Origin: Streptococcus sp. bf_0095
GTDB taxonomy: Bacteria; Bacillota; Bacilli; Lactobacillales; Streptococcaceae
Assembly (NCBI RefSeq): GCF_004166885.1
Contig: NZ_RCYU01000002.1
Location: forward strand, 434,001-498,000
Direction: 5' to 3'
DNA: 64,000 nt
The position numbers and the translations under genes were made by a program. The notes under the pieces were generated by a model that saw nothing but the letters and a program-made list of their open reading frames with translations, searched no databases and had not been told where the DNA came from. Positions 9,303 to 16,264 of this stretch are shown here, piece by piece (positions within the stretch are counted from its first letter, which is position 1; every line of letters starts with the position of its first letter).

Positions 9303-10085
9303 TTAAGCCCCCTCCTTTTTCACAGCTTTGCTCCATTGGTACCAACCAACCAAACTATTAAGGGTGTAGACCCAATACATTCCCTGAATATGGATGCTTT
9401 CTCCCCACCAGAGGTAGATACTGAAGAGGTTGGTCGCAATCCAGAAAATCCACTGTTCGCGATAGAGACCGGTCATGAGAAGTTGCCCGACTCCATTGGT
9501 CGCATCTGTCACACTATCACGGAAAGGTCGTGCGCTGTGGATGCTTTTATAGGCATAGCCCATCCCGATCCAAATCAGAGCTGTTAGAACCAAATACTTG
9601 ATCCATTCCATCAAGGTTAATTTCTTGGCCTCAAAGTGAGACTCTTCTGCTCCTCCTTGGTCATTGATCCGATTTGACAACCAGACATAGAGGCCGATTG
9701 GTTGCATCACGAAGAAGTACAGGGTTGTCAGAACTTCTCCATAAAAGTTTTTGTTCAAGGCTAGGATGAGGTAAATCGCTGAGTTTACTGCTCCAAAGAG
9801 ATAGTTACTAGCCCGACCTTCTGCTACTAGTATCACACAAACGATTCCTGTCCAGGAGGCAAAGAGCCCTAACCAATCGTGACTTGCTTCCTGATTGGTA
9901 AACTCTAGGACAAAGGGCACGCTAGATAAAGCAATCAGATACAGCCATTGTGTCAGAGTGCGACCTGCAAATAGGTCTTTCCAAAGGAGTTTCATAATCC
10001 CTACGAAGCCACGTTTGCCAGCTTCTCTATGGACATTTTTTAAATGCTCCCCAAATGTCTGAATTTTTTCTTGTAGTCGTTTCAT
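9303..10085 (-). CDS. pnuC: nicotinamide riboside transporter PnuC
   Basis: PnuC is a membrane carrier that moves nicotinamide riboside inward; phosphorylation by NadR traps it in the cell. The protein has 260 residues with a cytosolic basic N-terminus of about 40 residues, then seven to eight hydrophobic segments. The tryptophan-rich WIFWIATNLFSIYLWW signature near the C-terminus is typical of the family. The gene starts 12 bases after nadR with AAGGAG in front, and ends directly at the start of the Nudix gene. The trio forms a complete salvage route from external nicotinamide riboside to NAD. Confidence 0.95.
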   Translation of the reverse strand: MKRLQEKIQTFGEHLKNVHREAGKRGFVGIMKLLWKDLFAGRTLTQWLYLIALSSVPFVLEFTNQEASHDWLGLFASWTGIVCVILVAEGRASNYLFGAVNSAIYLILALNKNFYGEVLTTLYFFVMQPIGLYVWLSNRINDQGGAEESHFEAKKLTLMEWIKYLVLTALIWIGMGYAYKSIHSARPFRDSVTDATNGVGQLLMTGLYREQWIFWIATNLFSIYLWWGESIHIQGMYWVYTLNSLVGWYQWSKAVKKEGA

Positions 10086-10097
10086 TCTGTTTCTCCT

Positions 10098-11156
10098 TTA
10101 ATCAGCTTGATAAATCGTATCGATGACACGCTTCGCTTCTTCATAATTCCCCAAGTAGTCTTGTCCGAGATAGGCTGTAGGGATATCTGCGAGGTATTGG
10201 TGGCGGAGGTGATCCAGGTGATTTGAAAAACTGTTGCGAATTTCATCATCTGCCATGGTCATATCACGGAAACCATCATTGACATAGGATCCAATGGGTT
10301 GGACAAATAAGATCAGATCCCATTTTTCCTTAGCGAGGATACTAACGAATAAGTTATCAAAGGTATCCGTCATACTGGTCTCTTGGCCTTCTACTTCCAT
10401 ATAGTAGTCGTAATAGCCCTTGGTCACCAGAGAGTTGGTATCCGCAATGACCAGTCCACGATTGGCACTACTATCGATTAATTTTGAGGTTTGATCGTAT
10501 TGTCCGAGTAGGAGATAATAATAGTCCTTGGGGGTCAGCTCATCATCCCGTACATTATTTCTGATCTGGTACTCGCGAGCATACTCCAAACTCACTGGCG
10601 CATCATAGAAGCGGGCCAAATCTTTTGCCAAGGTCGTCTTCCCGTTACTAGCACTCCCCATAATGAGGACCTTTTTGGTAAACTGACGACGGAAGGGTTG
10701 CGCAATATATTTCCAATACTTGCTGGGATTTTCCCGGATAAGGGTTCCTGAGATGCCAAACTGACGCTCCTGTAAGTGCGCTTGAAAGCCTCTCGCTTCA
10801 AGTTCCTCTTGATACGTTTTTTCCCCAACATAGAAGATGAGCTCTTCTCTCTCAGCATCATATTGAATGGTTTCTAAGGCTGTTTTCAACCAAGGCTCCC
10901 ATCCTAAGGGATAGCGAGGAAGTTCTGTCTCGTCTAATTTATAAATTTGGGTGAGTTCATCATTTGAAAAACCTTCTCGAATATAGCGAAAACGTTTTTG
11001 CAAAGGAAGGCCAACTTCTTCTCCTCGGTCACCTTTGTAACCAGAGACAATCACACAAACGCGGTCGCATTGGCGTTTTGCCCGTTGAATTAAATCAATA
11101 TGACCTTGATGAAGGGGGGCAAACGTTCCAAATACTACTGCCACTTTTTCTTTCAT
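10098..11156 (-). CDS. nadR: NadR: NMN adenylyltransferase / ribosylnicotinamide kinase
   Basis: This bifunctional enzyme phosphorylates nicotinamide riboside to NMN and adenylates NMN to NAD. The N-terminal nucleotidyltransferase domain starts VVFGTFAPLHQGHIDL, with the HxGH motif at HQGH. The C-terminal kinase domain carries a P-loop, GSASNGKTTLAKD, near residue 170. No N-terminal helix-turn-helix is present, unlike enteric NadR, so it does not regulate transcription. At 352 residues it matches the two-domain form. It is first in the operon; the ATG at 11156 follows AAAGGAG. Its promoter carries a palindromic operator candidate. Confidence 0.95.
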   Translation of the reverse strand: MKEKVAVVFGTFAPLHQGHIDLIQRAKRQCDRVCVIVSGYKGDRGEEVGLPLQKRFRYIREGFSNDELTQIYKLDETELPRYPLGWEPWLKTALETIQYDAEREELIFYVGEKTYQEELEARGFQAHLQERQFGISGTLIRENPSKYWKYIAQPFRRQFTKKVLIMGSASNGKTTLAKDLARFYDAPVSLEYAREYQIRNNVRDDELTPKDYYYLLLGQYDQTSKLIDSSANRGLVIADTNSLVTKGYYDYYMEVEGQETSMTDTFDNLFVSILAKEKWDLILFVQPIGSYVNDGFRDMTMADDEIRNSFSNHLDHLRHQYLADIPTAYLGQDYLGNYEEAKRVIDTIYQAD

Positions 11157-11181
11157 CTAACTGGCTCCTTTATCATAATGT

Positions 11182-11195
11182 CAAAACATGTTTTG
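11182..11195 (-). promoter_or_regulatory. palindromic operator candidate for the NAD-salvage operon
   Basis: CAAAACATGTTTTG is a perfect 14-base palindrome lying a few bases downstream of the expected transcription start of nadR. A repressor bound here would block elongation. The Nudix/winged-helix protein at the end of the same operon is the natural candidate; that link is inference. Confidence 0.55.
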
Positions 11196-11206
11196 CTTAT
11201 GATTTT

Positions 11207-11234
11207 ATTATAAACTATAATTTCAATCTGTCAA
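11207..11234 (-). promoter_or_regulatory. nadR-pnuC-Nudix promoter
   Basis: Perfect TTGACA (11229-11234) and perfect TATAAT (11207-11212) are separated by 16 bases on the minus strand. So strong a core promoter suggests that control is by repression. Confidence 0.8.
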
Positions 11235-11277
11235 TATCTTTTTATAAAAAAATATATTTTTATAAAACAAAAATTAA

Positions 11278-11319
11278 AAAGATTCAACTCTGTATGTTAT
11301 TATACAGAATTGAATCTTT
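11278..11319 (-). terminator. terminator of the lipoprotein gene at 11359
   Basis: The arms AAAGATTCAA-TCTGTAT and ATACAGA-TTGAATCTTT form a 17-pair stem with one mismatch. A T-rich run follows on the minus strand. It is nearly symmetrical, but only the minus strand has a long gene ending here. Confidence 0.85.
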
Positions 11320-11358
11320 GATTTCAATCATTTTTTAAATTTTCTCAGTGGCGAGCCA

Positions 11359-12093
11359 TTATTCCCGAACCAAGGCATGCGCATGGCCATTTTCTGTCAC
11401 TTGAACACTTGCCACTTGACCATCTTGACCGACAACTATATCCAGGCTAGCTGCAGATCCATCTTGGGTGGAAATCAAGCCAGCATGGTAATGACCTTGA
11501 TCCAAGTTGTATTCATAGCTTCCAATTGTATAGCCAACTGCATCGCCACCAGGAGTTTGAATGGTTACTTGTCCACCTTGTCCGATGCTTACGCCTGTAT
11601 CGCGACCGTCGGTCCAACTACCTATTGCTCCAGAATAATCCCCTGAGGCATAAGCTAATACACCTTTATAGCGTGGGTTCTCTGTCTTAGAGGCTTGTTC
11701 TTTGGCAGTCGTGCGACCTTCTTCCAAGCTAGGTAGTTTTGGTTTTTCAGGTGCTGAGTTCACTGCTGGTTTTGTTTCTTTGGAAGGAGTTGGAACCAGG
11801 CCTTGACTGGCTTCTGGAACTCTTGGTGTCACTGGAGTTGATGGATTTTCTTGGCTCGCTTGTGTTTCGCTCGAAGCGATTGCAGGAGATTGTGCAACTT
11901 CTGTGCTTTGTGTGGTTTTGCTTGCGGTCTTTTTCTCTTCTTTTTTACTAGTAGAGCTTTGTTTCACTTGCGCAATTTTACTAGTTGAAGATGGACTGGT
12001 TTCCTTTTTCTTTTCTGATCCACATCCGCTTAAGAGAAGAGTAGCTGTTAGAGCAAGGGTAAATAGACTAAAGAAGGTTCCTTTCATTTTCAT
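11359..12093 (-). CDS. Ser/Thr-rich lipoprotein of unknown function
   Basis: The signal peptide ends in LLLSGC, a lipobox, so the mature protein is anchored by lipid at Cys near residue 22. A low-complexity Ser/Thr/Lys/Pro linker of about 110 residues follows. The last 100 residues form a compact Gly-rich domain (YASGDYSGAIGSW, then a His-containing GHYHAGL segment). I start it at 12093 (MKMKGTFF), preceded by AGAGG at a good distance, giving 244 residues; an ATG eight codons upstream lacks a site. I do not recognise the C-terminal domain. The promoter contains TGTTAC direct repeats resembling WalR boxes, which hints at a cell-wall role. It is monocistronic with its own terminator. Confidence 0.85.
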   Translation of the reverse strand: MKMKGTFFSLFTLALTATLLLSGCGSEKKKETSPSSTSKIAQVKQSSTSKKEEKKTASKTTQSTEVAQSPAIASSETQASQENPSTPVTPRVPEASQGLVPTPSKETKPAVNSAPEKPKLPSLEEGRTTAKEQASKTENPRYKGVLAYASGDYSGAIGSWTDGRDTGVSIGQGGQVTIQTPGGDAVGYTIGSYEYNLDQGHYHAGLISTQDGSAASLDIVVGQDGQVASVQVTENGHAHALVRE

Positions 12094-12128
12094 GGCAATA
12101 CCTCTCTTTTGTAACATTTGTTACATTT

Positions 12129-12166
12129 TGTAACATAATTGTAACATTTATCTATAGGGAAGTCAA
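12129..12166 (-). promoter_or_regulatory. promoter with WalR/VicR-like direct repeats
   Basis: TTGACT (12161-12166) and TACAAT (12138-12143) are 17 bases apart on the minus strand. TGTTAC-N5-TGTTAC (12129-12145) fits the WalR consensus TGTWAH-N5-TGTWAH and overlaps the -10. A further TGTAAC/TGTTAC pair follows at about 12109-12126. Confidence 0.6.
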
Positions 12167-12208
12167 GAGGATTTGCAAGTCTTATAAAAAATAGAAACTA
12201 GTTTCAAA

Positions 12209-12252
12209 AAAGAGTGAACAAATGGAGCCCTACTCCAACCATTCACTCTTTT
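12209..12252 (-). terminator. terminator of the ctsR-clpC-ECF-DUF4430 operon
   Basis: AGAGTGAA and TTCACTCT arms with an inner TGGAG/CTCCA stem lie directly after the DUF4430 stop. They are followed on the minus strand by a T-tract. Confidence 0.75.
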
Positions 12253-12254
12253 TC

Positions 12255-12659
12255 TTATTGATAAACTTCTTGATAAAATTCGATGGTATCTCCATCTTGG
12301 ACAGCCGTTTCTGCTGCCCCTTTTGGTGCCATCTCTCCATTAATCTTGTACATCCAATAAAGTCCCTTGCTTTCGTCCTGGGCTACGCCATCGATCGAGG
12401 TGATGAGGCCACTCTTTTCCTCAATCTTGTAGTTAGCTTTCAGGACTTCCATCAGGTTGGCTTTTTCAGCAACTTTCAAGGTCTTGCTATGAGCTTCTTT
12501 CCCTTCAGGGGCGATACTGACCGTAATGGTAATTTGTTTTTCTTTCGCTACTTGTGAGCTAGAAGCTGAGCTTTCCGTAGTCGATGATGTGCTTTGTCCG
12601 CAACTGACCAATACAAGAGCTGCTAGGACAGCAAAGAAACTATAAAGTGTTTTTTTCAT
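12255..12659 (-). CDS. DUF4430 (transcobalamin-like C-terminal domain) lipoprotein
   Basis: A 134-residue lipoprotein: signal peptide ending LVLVSCG (lipobox), a short Ser/Thr linker, then a domain of about 90 residues. That domain has the DUF4430 pattern (ITVSIAPEGKEAHSKTL, then GLYWMYKINGEMAPKGA, then VQDGDTIEFYQEVYQ). DUF4430 is related to the C-terminal domain of vitamin B12 carriers and often sits next to ECF-transporter S components. Here the S-component gene overlaps its start by 20 bases, strongly suggesting that the pair works together, with the lipoprotein as surface capture protein. Substrate is not known from sequence; cobalamin-like ligands are an inference from the family. Confidence 0.85.
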   Translation of the reverse strand: MKKTLYSFFAVLAALVLVSCGQSTSSTTESSASSSQVAKEKQITITVSIAPEGKEAHSKTLKVAEKANLMEVLKANYKIEEKSGLITSIDGVAQDESKGLYWMYKINGEMAPKGAAETAVQDGDTIEFYQEVYQ

Positions 12660-13128
12660 GATACAATCTCCTAAATACTACATAAAGTAGAGGGTAAAAA
12701 CAGGCGGTGGAAAGGGCGTGAGCCAAGTTAAAGCTAAAGCCATTCACCAGAGCATAGGTCCACCAAGGCATGTGGTAGAGAACAGCATAAAGACTGTCAA
12801 TCAGCACCCCGTAGAGAAAGGATAAGGTGCCGACCACTAGAGTCTGAACTTGCAAAGACAGATGGCGGTAAAGCCCCCGCCAAAGAGTCAAGAGGAGGCC
12901 AAAGGCCAGTATCTGAGCGAGCACCACTGGGCTCATCCCCAAGAGAAAAGCCGAGGTAAACATGGTGACCGCCATCACCAAACAGGCAAATTGCCAGTCT
13001 TCAAATAGCACCAGTAAAAAGAAAATGGCACTAATGGGTTGGACATTGGGCAAGAAGGCAAAGGCTTGTCTCAGTACCACACAGAGGGCTGCTAAGAGGG
13101 TGATTCGGGTCAAGCGTTTGAGAGGCAC
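12640..13128 (-). CDS. ECF transporter S component
   Basis: A 162-residue membrane protein with about six transmembrane segments and the N-terminal pattern LTRITLLAALCVVLRQAFAFLPNVQP. This matches substrate-binding S components of energy-coupling factor transporters, which borrow a shared T subunit and ATPases encoded elsewhere. The start is a GTG at 13128 with AGGAGG seven bases upstream; that site overlaps the clpC stop, so translation is coupled to clpC. The next gene, a DUF4430 lipoprotein, overlaps it by 20 bases. The context suggests uptake of a vitamin, possibly a cobalamin-like compound. Confidence 0.85.
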   Translation of the reverse strand: MPLKRLTRITLLAALCVVLRQAFAFLPNVQPISAIFFLLVLFEDWQFACLVMAVTMFTSAFLLGMSPVVLAQILAFGLLLTLWRGLYRHLSLQVQTLVVGTLSFLYGVLIDSLYAVLYHMPWWTYALVNGFSFNLAHALSTACFYPLLYVVFRRLYHEKNTL

Positions 13129-13139
13129 TGCATATCCTC

Positions 13140-15569
13140 CTAGTCAATCGTGAAGTTAAGCTGACCAGACTTGACACCTACCTTGAGGGTTTGCCCTTCA
13201 GCCACTTCTCCTCTCAAGAGGATCTCTGCCAAGTAGTCTTCCACCTGGGTCTGGATGGTCCGGCGCAAAGGACGTGCTCCCATTTCTGGATCATATCCGT
13301 GAGTCGCCAGCCATTTAAGAGCAGACGCTTGGAATTTCAGAGCAATGCCCTTCTCTGCTAGAGTTTGAACCAGCGGTTTCACCATAATCTTGACAATCTC
13401 ATGCATTTGATCACTGGTCAAGCTATGGAAGACAACCTTCTCATCAATCCGGTTGATAAACTCTGGTCGATAGGTCTTCTTCAACTCTTCAAAGATGCGT
13501 TTCTCCATATTGGCTTGGTCAAAGCGAATATCCTTAGCTCCAAAGCCAACCGTCTTATCATCTCGTAAAGCGGTAGCTCCCAAGTTTGAGGTCATGATAA
13601 TAATGGTATTGGAGAAATCTACCTTGCGTCCCTTGCTGTCGGTCAAGACACCGTCATCCAAGACTTGCAAGAGAACGTTAAAGATATCTGGATGGGCTTT
13701 TTCCACCTCATCAAACAAGAGGACTGAATATGGTTTGTTGCGGACTTTTTCCGTCAACTCGCCCCCTTCTTCATAACCGACATAGCCTGGAGGGGCACCG
13801 TTGAGACGACTGGCTGCAAATTTCTCCATGTATTCACTCATATCAAAGCGGATCAAAGCGGACTCGTCATCAAAGAGGACTTCAGCCAGCGCCTTCGCCA
13901 GCTCAGTCTTCCCGACCCCAGTCGGACCGAGGAAGAGGAAGGAACCAATTGGTCGCTTGTGAGACCGAATTCCCGACTGATTGCGACGAATCGCTCGGCT
14001 GATACTTGAGACAGCCTGATCTTGACCAATCACGCGCTTATGAAGTTCTGCTTCCAATTCAAGGTATTTCTTAGCCGCTGTTTGGGTTAGTTTCTCCACA
14101 GGAATGCCTGACAATTGACTGAGTGTCTTCAGGATATCCTCTTCCTTGACTTCTAGCTGGTAGCCTTTTGGACTAGCGTCTTCTTTTAGCAACTGAGCAA
14201 CTTTTTTCCACTGCCCCTTGAGCAAGGCTTGATCGGCAGCTGTCAAATCGGACTGAAGCCCGGCTTGAGGCCCCTTGTTTTGCACCGTCGCTGCCGCTTC
14301 ATCCAAAAGGTCAATGGCGGAGTCAGGCAAGAGGCGACTGGTCAAATAACGATTGGCATAGACAACAGCTGTCTCGATGGCCTCATCCGTAATATGGACA
14401 CGGTGGTGACGTTCATAGGTCTTCTTGAGCCCTTGCAAAATCGCGATGCTATCTGCAACAGAGGGTTGCTCAATCAAGACCTTAGCAAAGCGGCGTGAAA
14501 GAGCGGCATCTTTTTCAATGTGTTTTTGGTATTCTTCTTGCGTAGTGGCTCCTACGGTCCGTAGGGTCCCGCGAGCCAAGGCTGGCTTCAAGATATTGGC
14601 CGCATCCAAGGTGGAGTCAATCCCAGAGCCAGATCCCATAATGGTATGGAGCTCATCAATGAAGAGGATGACATGCCCATCTTCTTCAATATCATTGATG
14701 ATGTTGTTCATCCGCTCTTCAAAATCTCCACGGAACCGCGTCCCTGCGACAACATTCATCAAGTCCAATTCTAGGACCCGCATTTTAGCCAGTTCCGTCG
14801 GGACATCTCCGCTGGCAATCCGTTGAGCCAAGCCCAAGGCTAGAGCGGTCTTTCCGACACCGGCATCACCTACAAGGACCGGATTATTTTTCGTTTTGCG
14901 ACTCAAAATCTGAATCATCCGCGAGATTTCTTGACCCCGGCCAATCACCGGTTCCAAACTGCCATTGCGAGCCATTTCTGTCAAATCTCGGGTGTAGTCT
15001 TCCAAACCACCGCTGGTAGAGGCTGGCATGCCCATCATATTTCCCATGGTTTGACGGTTTGGTTGCTGGGCCCGATAGAGCGAACGAATAGCCTTGACAG
15101 ATTCCTTGTCCCAACCTGCTCGTTGTTCCAAGCTCTTCCGAAGCTCGACGATTTTAATGCCCTCTTCCTGATCATCATAGCGGAAGCCGACATACTCCAA
15201 TACTTGAGAAGCCAAGGTTCCCCGTTCTAAAAGAAGCGCCAAGAGGACATGCTCTGTTCCAAGACTTTTGGCATGGACTGCCTGGGCAATCTCTTGGGAA
15301 CGTTTCATGATTTCTTCGACACGGAAAGAAAATGGAAATACCTCATAGCGGCCATCCCGTTGATAGACTTGACCCGTAATGTGCTCCGCCGCATCTTGAA
15401 AATCATCAATCTGCATGGGATAGTCACTTAAGACAGAGCCAGCTACACTATAAGGGTTATTTGCTAGGGCTACTAGGATATGCCAGGTATCTAGCGTTTG
15501 AGACTCAAAATGACCCGCCAAGATTTGAGCGGCTTCAATCGTTTCTAATAGGGCTTTTGAATAGTTCAT
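13140..15569 (-). CDS. clpC: ClpC AAA+ unfoldase
   Basis: ClpC unfolds proteins and feeds them to the ClpP protease in the cytosol. From the start at 15569 (MNYSKALLETIEA) the protein has 809 residues. It has an N-terminal double Clp-N domain, a first AAA module with GDAGVGKTALA, a middle coiled segment near residue 400-440, and a second AAA module with GPTGVGKTELA. A VGFG loop in the second module is the ClpP-docking motif. The longer open frame to 15647 would overlap ctsR and is not needed. The gene follows ctsR with a seven-base gap and is under the CtsR box at 16121-16137. Two transport genes follow in the same operon. Confidence 0.96.
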   Translation of the reverse strand: MNYSKALLETIEAAQILAGHFESQTLDTWHILVALANNPYSVAGSVLSDYPMQIDDFQDAAEHITGQVYQRDGRYEVFPFSFRVEEIMKRSQEIAQAVHAKSLGTEHVLLALLLERGTLASQVLEYVGFRYDDQEEGIKIVELRKSLEQRAGWDKESVKAIRSLYRAQQPNRQTMGNMMGMPASTSGGLEDYTRDLTEMARNGSLEPVIGRGQEISRMIQILSRKTKNNPVLVGDAGVGKTALALGLAQRIASGDVPTELAKMRVLELDLMNVVAGTRFRGDFEERMNNIINDIEEDGHVILFIDELHTIMGSGSGIDSTLDAANILKPALARGTLRTVGATTQEEYQKHIEKDAALSRRFAKVLIEQPSVADSIAILQGLKKTYERHHRVHITDEAIETAVVYANRYLTSRLLPDSAIDLLDEAAATVQNKGPQAGLQSDLTAADQALLKGQWKKVAQLLKEDASPKGYQLEVKEEDILKTLSQLSGIPVEKLTQTAAKKYLELEAELHKRVIGQDQAVSSISRAIRRNQSGIRSHKRPIGSFLFLGPTGVGKTELAKALAEVLFDDESALIRFDMSEYMEKFAASRLNGAPPGYVGYEEGGELTEKVRNKPYSVLLFDEVEKAHPDIFNVLLQVLDDGVLTDSKGRKVDFSNTIIIMTSNLGATALRDDKTVGFGAKDIRFDQANMEKRIFEELKKTYRPEFINRIDEKVVFHSLTSDQMHEIVKIMVKPLVQTLAEKGIALKFQASALKWLATHGYDPEMGARPLRRTIQTQVEDYLAEILLRGEVAEGQTLKVGVKSGQLNFTID

Positions 15570-15576
15570 AAGGAGA

Positions 15577-16035
15577 TTACATTCCCTTTCTATCGACTTG
15601 TTGGATAATTTTTCGTAGGATATTGGCTCGTAAGCGATGGGCTTCACTTCCCAGAACCTCGTCTGTTGTCATCACTGACAAAAGCTCTGCCTCTCTCTTT
15701 GTAAGGAGTTTTTCTTCAAATAGCATCTGGAGAATATCACTAAAAACAGTCTGACTGATTTGTTCTCCGATGCTTGCGCCAAGCTCTTCTAGCATCTGGT
15801 GTTGGTCTGAAAATTGGACCTTGCCAATCCGGATGTACCCTCCGCCTCCACGCTTGCTCTCTACGATATAGCCTCGACTTTCGGTGAAGCGGGTCTTGAT
15901 CACATAATTGATTTGACTAGGAACAACTTGGAAAACATCCGCTAATTCGCTTCTCTTGAGCTCTGCGATTCCTGCTTGGGCCAGTAGCGACTTGATATAG
16001 GCCTCAATGCTATCTGATGTATTTTTACTTGCCAT
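15577..16035 (-). CDS. ctsR: CtsR class III stress-gene repressor
   Basis: CtsR is a winged-helix dimer that represses clp and related heat-shock genes and is inactivated by heat and McsB-type signals. The 152-residue protein starts at 16035 (MASKNTSDSIEAYIKSLL), with AAAGGAG in front; an ATG eight codons upstream lacks a site. It has a helix-turn-helix (SELADVFQVVPSQINYVIKTRF) and the glycine-rich wing RGGGGYIRI that reads the minor groove. The operator at 16121-16137 lies directly upstream, so it represses itself and clpC. No mcsA/mcsB pair is present, as is usual in streptococci. Confidence 0.96.
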   Translation of the reverse strand: MASKNTSDSIEAYIKSLLAQAGIAELKRSELADVFQVVPSQINYVIKTRFTESRGYIVESKRGGGGYIRIGKVQFSDQHQMLEELGASIGEQISQTVFSDILQMLFEEKLLTKREAELLSVMTTDEVLGSEAHRLRANILRKIIQQVDRKGM

Positions 16036-16120
16036 GATGCTCCTTTCTAACCTTTTCATTCTAGATAAGCTCTCTGCTTTTCAGAGGATCAAAAATGGTC
16101 TCATCATCCATGATGTCATT

Positions 16121-16142
16121 ATTGACCTTATCTGACTATTAT
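16121..16142 (-). promoter_or_regulatory. CtsR operator and -10 of ctsR-clpC
   Basis: On the minus strand AGTCAGA-TAA-GGTCAAT (16121-16137) fits the CtsR direct heptad RGTCADA-N3-RGTCADA with one mismatch. It starts at the end of a TATAAT -10 (16137-16142), so bound CtsR would block the polymerase. Confidence 0.85.
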
Positions 16143-16226
16143 ACAATTTTTACGCCTGTAAATAAAGCAAAGACTACGTCGAGATGGAATCTGAAGACCC
16201 CTTACTGGTAGTTAGAAGGAACAAAA

Positions 16227-16252
16227 AAGAGGCTAGCGATTGCTAACCTCTT
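16227..16252 (-). terminator. terminator of the glycosidase operon
   Basis: AAGAGG and CCTCTT arms with inner TAGC/GCTA pairing form a stem 13 bases after the fucosidase stop. TTTTTT follows on the minus strand. Confidence 0.85.
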
Positions 16253-16264
16253 ATAGAAGGGGCA

